36,341 nucleotides of DNA from the IMG/VR virus record IMGVR_UViG_3300049259_000073, positions 1 to 36,341 of that record. One strand, 5' to 3'. The DNA comes from a virus. Shown here piece by piece: positions 6,638-13,152 of the stretch (position 1 is the stretch's first letter; each line of letters begins with the position of its first letter). The notes beneath the pieces are model-generated. The model worked only from the letters and a program-made list of their open reading frames with translations, did not search any database and was not told the DNA's origin. A program made the translations under genes and the position numbers.

Positions 6638-8348
6638 GGCGCTGCTACTGCCCGGCTTCGGCGGACACGCGCGCATGGTGCCGTCGTTCGCGCCGGCGCC
6701 GGCGATCGTCCCGCTGGCGTCGCCGCTGGCCGGTCTGCGACCGTACCAGATCGACGCGGTGGAGGCGATCCGCGCCCACCTGGCTGCCCAGCGCTCAACG
6801 CTGCTGGTGATGGCCACCGGCCTGGGCAAGACGCAGGTATTCGGCGCGGTGACGGCGGGGTGGCCCAAGCCGGGGCGTGTGCTGGTGATCGCCCACCGCG
6901 AAGAACTGCTGGACCAGGCCCGCAAGCGGCTGATGGCCATGACTGGCGAGTACGTGGATCTTGAGCAGGCCGAGTTCCGGGCCAGCGGGGCCCGCATCGT
7001 GGTGGGCAGCGTGCAGACGCTGAGCCGGCCGAAGCGGTTGGAGCGGTTCCCGCAGGACGCCTTCGAGCTGGTGATCGTCGACGAGGCGCACCACGCCGTG
7101 GCGTCGACGTACAAGCGCGTCCTGGACTGGTTCGAACACGCCCGCGTCCTGGGCGTCACGGCCACGCCCGACCGGCAGGACGAAAAAGCGATGGGCCAGG
7201 TCTTCGAGACGGTGGCCTACAAGAGGGAGATCGAGGACGGGATCCGCGACGGCTTCCTCTGCCCCATCCGCGTCACGCAGGTGCAGGTGGACGCGATCGA
7301 TCTGGCGGCGGTGCGCACCACGGCGGGCGATCTGAACCAAGGCGACCTCGACGCGGTGATGTCCGTCGAGGAGGTCCTGCACGGCGTCGTCAAGCCCACC
7401 ATGGAGCTGGCCGGCGACCGGCGAACCATCGTGTTCACCACCAGCGTGGCCAACGCACACCGGATGGCCGAAATCTTCGGCCGCTACCGCAACGGCTGCG
7501 CGCGTGCCGTCGACGGAGAGACGCCGACCGATATTCGGCGCGGCACTCTCGCGGCCCACAAGCGCGGTGACTTTCAATTTCTCGTCAACGTCGGTGTTTT
7601 AACGGAGGGCTATGACGATCCAGGCGTCGCGTGTGTTGCGATGGCGCGGCCAACAAAAAGCCGGGCGCTCTATGCCCAGTGTGCGGGGCGCGGCCTTCGT
7701 ATCCATCCCGGCAAGGTTGATTGCCTGCTGCTCGACTTTGCTGGGAATAGCGGAAGACATCGGCTTGTCTCTGCCCTCGACATCCTCGCCGGCAAATACA
7801 GCGACGATGAAGTCAAGGCGGCCAAAGAGATCGCCGAAAAGACGCCCGGCATCGACGCGCAAGAAGCGCTCGAAAAGGCCAAGGCCGACTTAGCCGAGAA
7901 GCAGCGCAAGGAGGCTGAGCGCGAGGCGGCGCGCCGGGCGGCGGTGAAGGCCAAGAAGGTCGCTTACACCGCGCGCAACGTCGACCCGTTCGCGGTCATG
8001 GGTGTGGCCGATCCTGAGGCGGCCCGCGGCGACTGGAACGCGGCACCGGCCGATGCGGCACAGATGATGAAGCTGGAGAAGTGGTACGGCAAAGACGTTC
8101 CACGCGACTGCACGTCGTCGCAGGCTGAGAAGCTGATTCGCGCGTTCAAGGCTCGCATGGCGAAGGGACTGTGCACGTACAAGCACACGAAGGCCCTGTC
8201 GCGGCACGGCTACGACACTTCGCGGATGACCTTCGACACGGCCAGCGCGCTGATGACCGCGATCAGCGCGAATGGATATCAGCGCCTGGACCGCGCCACG
8301 TCGGACGCGATCCTGCACCGCGAGTTCGAACCGGGGTGGGACGGATGA
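6630..8348 (+). CDS. SF2 DEAH helicase
   Basis: This 572-residue helicase has motif I MATGLGKT (61-68), motif II VDEAHH (150-155), motif III TATP (177-180) and a C-terminal RecA-like domain ending in motif VI (QCAGRGLRIHPGK). It resembles the RecQ/RadD/UvrB-like SF2 enzymes found in phage replication modules. After the core there is a highly charged helix (about 410-460) and a C-terminal domain (KWYGKDVP, SSQAEKLI) that I do not recognise. It is the only helicase in the window and is likely to act in replication or recombination. AGAGG lies 8 bases before the ATG. Confidence 0.93.
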   Translation: MPEALLLPGFGGHARMVPSFAPAPAIVPLASPLAGLRPYQIDAVEAIRAHLAAQRSTLLVMATGLGKTQVFGAVTAGWPKPGRVLVIAHREELLDQARKRLMAMTGEYVDLEQAEFRASGARIVVGSVQTLSRPKRLERFPQDAFELVIVDEAHHAVASTYKRVLDWFEHARVLGVTATPDRQDEKAMGQVFETVAYKREIEDGIRDGFLCPIRVTQVQVDAIDLAAVRTTAGDLNQGDLDAVMSVEEVLHGVVKPTMELAGDRRTIVFTTSVANAHRMAEIFGRYRNGCARAVDGETPTDIRRGTLAAHKRGDFQFLVNVGVLTEGYDDPGVACVAMARPTKSRALYAQCAGRGLRIHPGKVDCLLLDFAGNSGRHRLVSALDILAGKYSDDEVKAAKEIAEKTPGIDAQEALEKAKADLAEKQRKEAEREAARRAAVKAKKVAYTARNVDPFAVMGVADPEAARGDWNAAPADAAQMMKLEKWYGKDVPRDCTSSQAEKLIRAFKARMAKGLCTYKHTKALSRHGYDTSRMTFDTASALMTAISANGYQRLDRATSDAILHREFEPGWDG

Positions 8349-8449
8349 AATACGCCGTTTGCTTCGTGCTCGCGGCGCTTGCCGGCTGGGGCTTTGGCGA
8401 CCTGCTGCGCATTCTCGGGCGCGAGATCGGGAGGCGACTGTGGCTGTAG
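8345..8449 (+). CDS. 34-aa small membrane protein
   Basis: A 34-residue ORF lies in an ATGA overlap with the helicase. It has one N-terminal hydrophobic segment (YAVCFVLAALAGWGFGDLL) followed by a basic tail (RREIGRR-like). Its last codons contain the GGGAGG ribosome-binding site of the next gene. The overlaps on both sides suggest it is translated. Function unknown. Confidence 0.5.
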   Translation: MKYAVCFVLAALAGWGFGDLLRILGREIGRRLWL

Positions 8450-8730
8450 CGTTCGCCATGCCCATCACGGTCGCCCGCGATACCGAGCGCATCAAGGGCG
8501 CGCGCTTCGCCGAACTGTGGCACTGGCTCGCGGGCCTGGGCGTCTGTCAGTCATGCAGCCTCGCCTTCGCATTGGCCGCCGTGGAGCGCGAGCTGGGCGA
8601 CTCGACGTGGAGGGCGTACGCGACACCATGCACGCACGTGGTGCGGTCGCCGCGTGGTGTCGCGATGACGTGCAAGGAGGCCGCGACGCTGCACTGGGCG
8701 GGGCGTCCGGTGCGAACGGAGGACGCGTGA
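8440..8730 (+). CDS. hypothetical protein (96 aa)
   Basis: This protein starts at GTG 8440, five bases after GGGAGG (8429-8434), which decides the start over ATG 8458. Cysteines at about 36, 39, 64 and 78, in a Trp-containing, mildly basic protein, could hold a metal. No family is recognised. It ends in a GTGA overlap with the next gene, whose own GGAGG lies within this gene. Confidence 0.7.
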   Translation: MAVAFAMPITVARDTERIKGARFAELWHWLAGLGVCQSCSLAFALAAVERELGDSTWRAYATPCTHVVRSPRGVAMTCKEAATLHWAGRPVRTEDA

Positions 8731-8927
8731 AGCCGCTGACCTACGAGGAAATCGAGCTCGCCCTGCGCAACCCCCGACCGGCGTTCGTTCGGATGACGGA
8801 GCGAGAGTGGCCGTACCAGCGCAAACCGCACGGCTGCGACTGCGGACGCTGCGAGGTGGGGCCTAACATGCTGGTCATTCGCTGCGCAGGTACGGCGGCG
8901 CGGCAGACCGAGGACGTCGCGGGATGA
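8727..8927 (+). CDS. small Cys-cluster protein (66 aa)
   Basis: A 66-residue product starts at GTG 8727 after GGAGG. The centre holds GCDCGRCEVG, giving C-x-C-x-x-C, with a further Cys about 15 residues on; a small zinc or metal site is likely. The N-terminal 'LTYEEIELALRNPRPAFVRMTEREWPYQR' part is acidic-helical, then aromatic. No family is recognised. Confidence 0.65.
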   Translation: MKPLTYEEIELALRNPRPAFVRMTEREWPYQRKPHGCDCGRCEVGPNMLVIRCAGTAARQTEDVAG

Positions 8928-9127
8928 CCGCCGGCGAGCGCATGCGCCGCAGCTACGCCGACCGCAAGGCAACGGGTCGCTGCGTGCAGCCAGGGTGCGA
9001 CGAGAAGCCGGCCAGCGGCGTGCGCTGCAAGGGCTGCAACGAGTACATCACGTTCCTTCACCGCAACCGCCGCGTCTCGGACCGGATCGGAAGCCAACGA
9101 GAAGGGGAGCCACCGGGGGGCGAATGA
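8924..9127 (+). CDS. small zinc-finger protein (67 aa)
   Basis: A 67-residue protein lies in an ATGA overlap with the gene before. A basic N-terminus (MRRSYADRKATGR) leads into C-x-x-x-x-C (CVQPGC) and, after 10 residues, C-x-x-C (CKGC). A basic tail follows (HRNRRVSDR). The arrangement suits a nucleic-acid-binding zinc finger of the kind found alongside phage replication genes. It is not a complete HNH nuclease. Confidence 0.7.
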   Translation: MTAGERMRRSYADRKATGRCVQPGCDEKPASGVRCKGCNEYITFLHRNRRVSDRIGSQREGEPPGGE

Positions 9128-9345
9128 ATAGCGCTAGCCGCCAAGGCGCCCGGCAGTGGCTGGGCAACGCCTCTCGGATGACCGCTCGGGGCTTGGGTCG
9201 TCTGGCGAACGCTGCGCCGCTCTCGCATATAGCTCGGACGTCGCGAGGCACACGCCACCGGCAACCGAGCGCAGAAAGGACCACCGCTCCCGGACCGGGA
9301 GATCGCCCCGGGTGTATCAACCGCATGACGCGAGAGGACCCATGA
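9124..9345 (+). CDS. doubtful ORF (73 aa)
   Basis: An open frame fits exactly between its neighbours with ATGA overlaps at both ends. The product is Arg/Ser/Gly/Pro-rich, low in hydrophobic core residues, and includes a run (TSRGTRHRQPSAERTTAPGP) that looks like translated non-coding DNA. The stretch 9128-9341 could instead be a spacer or a structured RNA. I saw no tRNA in it. I list it because of the exact overlaps, with low confidence. Confidence 0.35.
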   Translation: MNSASRQGARQWLGNASRMTARGLGRLANAAPLSHIARTSRGTRHRQPSAERTTAPGPGDRPGCINRMTREDP

Positions 9346-9614
9346 ACCGAACCGGTCTCACCAAAGAAGCCCTGCGCCGCCTCATCTGGCGGGCGAAGGT
9401 CACGGAAGCAATCGACGCGCACTGGGCGGTGACGTCGGTGCTCGCTGACCGCGTGCGCTGCGGCGACGTGGCGGTGTATGCCGCCGAGCAACTGGACGTG
9501 TCGAACAGTTGGCGGCACCGGCGCGAGTGTCGCCAGGCCGTGGCTGACCTGGGCTGCAAGCGCGTGTCACGACTCGACGGGACGCCGTTCTATCTGGGGA
9601 TGCGGCGCCGATGA
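9342..9614 (+). CDS. hypothetical protein, possible HTH (90 aa)
   Basis: A 90-residue basic protein starts at an ATG in an ATGA overlap and ends in an ATGA overlap. The N-terminal half is helical (LTKEALRRLIWRAKVTEAIDAHWAVTSVLADRV). The second half (VAVYAAEQLDVSNSWRHRRECRQAVADLG) could hold a helix-turn-helix. It lies directly before the presumed small terminase, so a DNA-binding role in packaging or late control is possible but unproven. Confidence 0.7.
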   Translation: MNRTGLTKEALRRLIWRAKVTEAIDAHWAVTSVLADRVRCGDVAVYAAEQLDVSNSWRHRRECRQAVADLGCKRVSRLDGTPFYLGMRRR

Positions 9615-10147
9615 AGCGCCCGTCCGCCGCCCTGGTCGCCCACTGGTACGCCGAGGCCGCAGCCAGTGGCTTCCACGACCTGGAGACGGGCGACAAGCTG
9701 TCGAACCGCGGGACCCCGACGCGGACCGGCGTCATCGAGCAAGCGGCGTACTACGAGAAGATGGCAGCGGCGGAACCGACGCGGCTGGCAGCTCTGCCGC
9801 CCATGGCCGCGCGCATCTGGGCGCTACACGTCGCGAAGGTCCCGATACGCGGCATCGCCTCCCGGTTGCGCCATTCGTTGCGTGGGCGCGCTGGTGGGCG
9901 GTTTGAGAGGGTGCGCAAAAGCATCATCGAGACCCGGCGAGCGCTGCTCGGTAATCAGGCGCGCGAGAGTGAGCAAGTGGACGAAAGGGAGCAATGCGAA
10001 ACAGCAAAGCCGTTGCGAATGTTGCGAAGCCTGGACCTGGACACGCAGACGCTGGTCGAGTTGATAGCGCTGCTGAGCGGTCAGACTCGGCGGAAGCGCT
10101 GCTCACCGACCTCATCAAGCTCGTCAGGACCGACGTGGACCACCTGA
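9611..10147 (+). CDS. putative small terminase, N-terminal reading frame
   Basis: This frame (178 aa to its stop) gives a helical protein with an HTH-like stretch (AARIWALHVAKVPIRGIASRLRH, then a basic helix). It sits a few genes before the large terminase, as expected for a small terminase. The last 25 residues (TRRKRCSPTSSSSSGPTWTT) look out of frame. Third-position G+C is high up to about 10080 and then falls, while the frame of the next ORF becomes GC3-rich. The true product may therefore continue into 9994-10380 through a -1 frameshift. The assignment rests on position and HTH look only. Confidence 0.55.
   Translation: MKRPSAALVAHWYAEAAASGFHDLETGDKLSNRGTPTRTGVIEQAAYYEKMAAAEPTRLAALPPMAARIWALHVAKVPIRGIASRLRHSLRGRAGGRFERVRKSIIETRRALLGNQARESEQVDEREQCETAKPLRMLRSLDLDTQTLVELIALLSGQTRRKRCSPTSSSSSGPTWTT
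9951..9964 (+). promoter_or_regulatory. GTAATC element, copy 1
   Basis: GTAATCAGGCGCGC is identical to three other copies in the late region. This copy lies inside the putative small terminase gene, 43 bases before ATG 9994. It is the only one not 20-22 bases from a start codon, so its role is the least certain of the six. Confidence 0.5.
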
Positions 10148-10380
10148 TTCTCGACGTGGCCGCCAAGAAGCGGCTGCTGTATCCCGACGAGGCCCGCGTG
10201 ATTGCCGGCTACCTGCGGACGCTGTCCGATCACGTGAAGAGCACGAAGCCCAAGGGCGGCAGCGGTGAGGACATGGAGGAGGCCGAGTTGATTGAGGAGG
10301 CGTTAAAGCACCCGAGACTGCGCGAGGCCATGACGGCAGCGATGCAACGAAACACGACGTTTGGAGGAGGGGACGAATGA
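9994..10380 (+). CDS. putative small terminase, C-terminal frame (or separate gene)
   Basis: This open frame starts at ATG 9994 after AAGGGAG (only 2-3 bases spacing) and overlaps the previous gene by 154 bases. The first 30 codons are poor in G/C at position 3, unlike the rest. From about residue 30 (SAEALLTDLIKLVRTDVDHLILDVAAKKRLLYPDEA) it looks like genuine helical protein ending in an acidic region and a flexible tail. Either it is a separate gene with a poor start, or its real N-terminus is the upstream frame. It ends in ATGA with a 21-codon ORF. Confidence 0.6.
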   Translation: MRNSKAVANVAKPGPGHADAGRVDSAAERSDSAEALLTDLIKLVRTDVDHLILDVAAKKRLLYPDEARVIAGYLRTLSDHVKSTKPKGGSGEDMEEAELIEEALKHPRLREAMTAAMQRNTTFGGGDE

Positions 10381-10442
10381 AGAAGACGATCGCACACATG
10401 GAGAAGCTACTGGCGATTGCGCAGAGCGGCGACAGTGAGTGA
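10377..10442 (+). CDS. 21-aa micro-ORF with strong RBS
   Basis: A 21-residue ORF (MKKTIAHMEKLLAIAQ, then SGDSE) starts nine bases after GGAGGAGG, the strongest ribosome-binding site in this stretch. It overlaps both neighbours: its start with the stop before it, and its end with GTG 10435. The product is a single amphipathic helix. It may be a real micro-protein or a translational coupler feeding ribosomes to the next gene. Confidence 0.45.
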   Translation: MKKTIAHMEKLLAIAQSGDSE

Positions 10443-10788
10443 TCTCGCGGTGGTCCGCTACAAAGAGGTGCGGCTGGCGCGCCCGATCGAAGTCTTTCGC
10501 AAGCAGGTGTTCGGCTGGATCGACGTCGACGGCGTGCCCACCATCAACGGCCTGCAAATCATCGCCGCGGTGGACGGCGGCGGGGCGAACCTGGTGCTCA
10601 TCCCCTGGGCGCGCATCGAGTATTGCGTGCGCGGCCTGGACCCGGTGGCCGAGGCCAAGGTGGACGTGGTTGCGGGGATGCTAGCCCCGGCGGTACCGAC
10701 TGCAGACGGTGGTGAAGCCGTCGAGGTGTCCGAGGCGGTGATGAGTGACATCCGGTCGCAGGTGGCGAAGAAGGGGAAGCGACGATGA
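10435..10788 (+). CDS. hypothetical protein (117 aa)
   Basis: This protein starts at GTG 10435 inside the micro-ORF (TTG 10417 is an alternative). The first 70 residues are beta-rich (VRYKEVRLARPIEVF, VFGWIDVDGVPTINGLQIIAAV, NLVLIPWARIEYCVRG), suggesting a small barrel or sandwich. The C-terminal third is acidic, ending in a basic KKGKRR tail. No family is recognised. It belongs to the run of small genes leading into the terminase. Confidence 0.7.
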   Translation: MSDLAVVRYKEVRLARPIEVFRKQVFGWIDVDGVPTINGLQIIAAVDGGGANLVLIPWARIEYCVRGLDPVAEAKVDVVAGMLAPAVPTADGGEAVEVSEAVMSDIRSQVAKKGKRR

Positions 10789-11090
10789 TCGGCCCGATGC
10801 ATGAGGCGCCCGACCCGCTGGATGCGATGCGGTCGGCGCTGGACGCGGCCGAGAAGAGCGGCTACGCACGCGGGACGGCCTTCATTGCCGACCTTGGCCC
10901 GAGCGCATCGAACTATCGCGCCGGCATCGTTCGAAAGAAGACGCTGCAGTTAGAGAAAGACCTGGCCCTGGCACTGAAGGAGAACGCGGAGAAGGACAGC
11001 GAAATCCGCAGGCTCAAGACTGAGCTGGCGTTCGCCTCGGGCCGCGTGAAGAAGGCCATGCGTGAACTGGAAGGGGCGTGTGACCTGTGA
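10785..11090 (+). CDS. coiled-coil hypothetical protein (101 aa)
   Basis: A 101-residue protein starts in an ATGA overlap. Residues 50-95 form a long charged amphipathic helix (TLQLEKDLALALKENAEKD, then SEIRRLKTELAFASGRVKK), predicting a coiled coil. The N-terminal half (DPLDAMRSALDAAEKSGYARGTAFIADLG) is also helical. No family is recognised. It ends in a GTGA overlap. Confidence 0.7.
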   Translation: MIGPMHEAPDPLDAMRSALDAAEKSGYARGTAFIADLGPSASNYRAGIVRKKTLQLEKDLALALKENAEKDSEIRRLKTELAFASGRVKKAMRELEGACDL

Positions 11091-11425
11091 AACCCAAACC
11101 CGTCCCCGCCCTCGACTACAAGCTGCTGACCACGAAGCCGAAGGACGAAAGCACGCCCGAGATGATGGCTCGTCTGCTGGCAGTGCGGGCGCCGGTCCGC
11201 GCCCTGTGCAAGTCACCGCACCTGGCGGCGCTGGTCGATTGCCTGGTCATGCAGAAGGCGACGGCGGTGAGCGTGTGGCGACCCGGCAACAAAGGGAAAC
11301 CCGACGCGGAGTTCCGCCTGCTGATGGTGGACGAAACGACGTACGCCGAAGTCCTGGAGTACCTGCGCGCCGCCAGGGCGACACGGGAGGCAACGCCGGC
11401 CGACTTTGGTGCGGGCGACGCGTGA
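11087..11425 (+). CDS. hypothetical protein (112 aa)
   Basis: A 112-residue protein starts at GTG 11087 (GTGA overlap) and ends in a GTGA overlap with the large terminase. It is a mixed helix/strand protein (MMARLLAVRAPVRALCKSP, then AEFRLLMVDETTYAEVLEYLR). No family is recognised. The position immediately before terL is where small terminases often lie, so it is a second, weaker small-terminase candidate. Confidence 0.7.
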   Translation: MKPKPVPALDYKLLTTKPKDESTPEMMARLLAVRAPVRALCKSPHLAALVDCLVMQKATAVSVWRPGNKGKPDAEFRLLMVDETTYAEVLEYLRAARATREATPADFGAGDA

Positions 11426-12891
11426 AGCCCAGTCCCGCGCGTGCGCTGGCGTCGCTGGTTAGCCGCGCGCGGTTGGGTTCGTTCACGCTCGAAGACTTCT
11501 GCGGCGGCCACACCCCACAGCTCGGCTTCACCAAGGACCGCTCGCCCTACATCCACGTAATGTGTGCGCGCCAGAGTGGCAAGACCCAGGGCGACGGCGG
11601 CATCATGTTAGACAACGGCCTGAACGCGCCGGGCAGTACGAACCTGTTTCTTGGGCTCAACGGCACGGCGGTGCGCACGTCGGTGTGGGAACCGGTCTGG
11701 AAGAGCCACCTGTTTCACCGCTACCACCTGCCCGACTGGCACAACGAGACGCGCATGCTGACCGCGTTCCCAAACGGGGCGCGCGTGCTGTTTGCCGGCA
11801 CCGACGACATGCGCCACGTCAAGAGCTACCTCGGTAACCGACTGGCGAACGGCGTGGTCATCATCGACGAGGCCCAGGACCAGAGCGACGCCGTCCTGCG
11901 GTACATCCTGACGGTCCTGCTGCCGCCGATGTTGACCAGCACGAGCCGCGTGATTCTCTCCGGCGTGCTGCCCGACGTGCCCGCGGGCTACTTCTACGAG
12001 TTGGCGGCGCCGGGCGGCAACGGCTGGAGTCACCACGAATGGGGACGGGCCGCCAACGTGCACACGCCGAACGCCATGGCCGAGTTGGCCGAGTACATGC
12101 GGCTGCACAACCTGGCCGAGAGTGACCCGCAGATTCAGCGCGACTGGTATATGCGAAGGGCGTGGGACATGAACGCAACGGCCTACCGGTACGAGACGCA
12201 GCGGAACGGCTACCTACCCACGCGGCCAGCCTGGGCCGACGACGTCACGCCCGACAGCGGGCGCGTCATCGCGGCGGTCCCGCACGACGGCATCGACCGG
12301 TTCACGGTGGCCATCGACCCCGGCAGCGCCGACCGCAGCGCCGTCGAGGTGTGGGGCTGGGGTGACACGACCGAGGAGATTCAGCACGTCTTCGACTGGT
12401 CCAGCGAGCGCAACGCCCGGCTGAGCTGGAGCCAGATTGCGAAGGTGCTCAAGGTCATTCAGGACAACTTCGACCCCGAGTGCTGGTTCTACGACGCCGG
12501 CAGCTCGAAGAACGAGCTGGACACGTTCCAGGCCGACTATGGCATCCCGGTGATCAAGGCGGCCAACAAGGGCGACCTACCCGGCCAGGTGCGCCGCGTG
12601 AACGACGTGCTCCAGCAGGGGCGAGCCAAGGTGATGATCGGCTCGAAGCTGGAGGAGGATTACCTGAAGGCCCGCTGGGACACAGAGGCGCGCAGCCGTG
12701 GCCAATGGAAGTGGGCACCGCAGTGGCACCCCGACCCCAGCGAGGCGGCTCGGTATGCGCTGGCCGGCTACTTCAACAGCTTCCAACCGGCAGGATTGTC
12801 GCTGTCCGAAGGCGAGCGCATCGCCCAGGCGCAGCGGTTCCCGAAGCGCAGCGAGTTCGACGACCTTGGCGACATGTGGACGGAGGACTGA
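11422..12891 (+). CDS. terL: terminase large subunit
   Basis: This 489-residue packaging ATPase/nuclease has Walker A CARQSGKT (48-55) and Walker B VVIIDE (145-150), with the catalytic E150. A coupling-motif region follows (VILSGVLPD). The RNase H-like nuclease domain has acidic residues D299 (AIDPGS), D358 (FYDAGS) and D438 (HPDPSEAARYA). GTG 11422 is chosen because the longer frame from 11062 lies inside earlier genes. It converts ATP hydrolysis into DNA translocation into the procapsid and cuts the DNA. The packaging type (cos or pac) cannot be read here. Confidence 0.95.
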   Translation: MKPSPARALASLVSRARLGSFTLEDFCGGHTPQLGFTKDRSPYIHVMCARQSGKTQGDGGIMLDNGLNAPGSTNLFLGLNGTAVRTSVWEPVWKSHLFHRYHLPDWHNETRMLTAFPNGARVLFAGTDDMRHVKSYLGNRLANGVVIIDEAQDQSDAVLRYILTVLLPPMLTSTSRVILSGVLPDVPAGYFYELAAPGGNGWSHHEWGRAANVHTPNAMAELAEYMRLHNLAESDPQIQRDWYMRRAWDMNATAYRYETQRNGYLPTRPAWADDVTPDSGRVIAAVPHDGIDRFTVAIDPGSADRSAVEVWGWGDTTEEIQHVFDWSSERNARLSWSQIAKVLKVIQDNFDPECWFYDAGSSKNELDTFQADYGIPVIKAANKGDLPGQVRRVNDVLQQGRAKVMIGSKLEEDYLKARWDTEARSRGQWKWAPQWHPDPSEAARYALAGYFNSFQPAGLSLSEGERIAQAQRFPKRSEFDDLGDMWTED

Positions 12892-12892
12892 C

Positions 12893-12913
12893 GTAATCGC
12901 CCGCGCCTTGGCG
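12893..12913 (+). promoter_or_regulatory. GTAATC element, copy 2 (GCCC variant)
   Basis: The 21 bases starting GTAATCGCCCGCGCC are identical to 20475-20495. The element begins two bases after the terminase stop, and its first base is 20 nt before GTG 12913. No Shine-Dalgarno lies in the usual window of that GTG. Confidence 0.55.
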
Positions 12914-13152
12914 TGGACGACCCAAGGCAACTCGCCCAACTCATAAAGCTTCTGCGCAAGAATGGCGTCAGAAGGTACCAAAATGGCTCGTTTTTAGTTG
13001 AGTTTGGCGATGGCTCGCTGCCGCCCCGCTCCCGCGGCAAGGCCGACCTTGACCCGCTCGACGAGGACCCGAAGGACGCGGCACACGCCGAGGAAGAGGA
13101 CCTGTCCGTAGACGGTGACGGCGTGCCTGCGGCGATGCGGCCGGTGATGTGA
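12913..13152 (+). CDS. small acidic hypothetical protein (79 aa)
   Basis: A 79-residue protein starts at GTG 12913. The N-terminal 30 residues form a basic helix plus strand (LAQLIKLLRKNGVRRYQNGSFLVEF), followed by a strongly acidic, probably disordered tail (DLDPLDEDPKD, then EEEDLSVDGDG). It lies between terminase and portal and ends in a TGATG overlap with the portal. Its start has a GTAATC element instead of an obvious ribosome-binding site. It could be a minor head or assembly factor. Confidence 0.65.
   Translation: MDDPRQLAQLIKLLRKNGVRRYQNGSFLVEFGDGSLPPRSRGKADLDPLDEDPKDAAHAEEEDLSVDGDGVPAAMRPVM

Noticed and set aside
11087-11425. Firm small terminase call
   Set aside because: Position fits, but no HTH or other terminase feature is visible. 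The 9611/9994 pair is the better, still uncertain, candidate.
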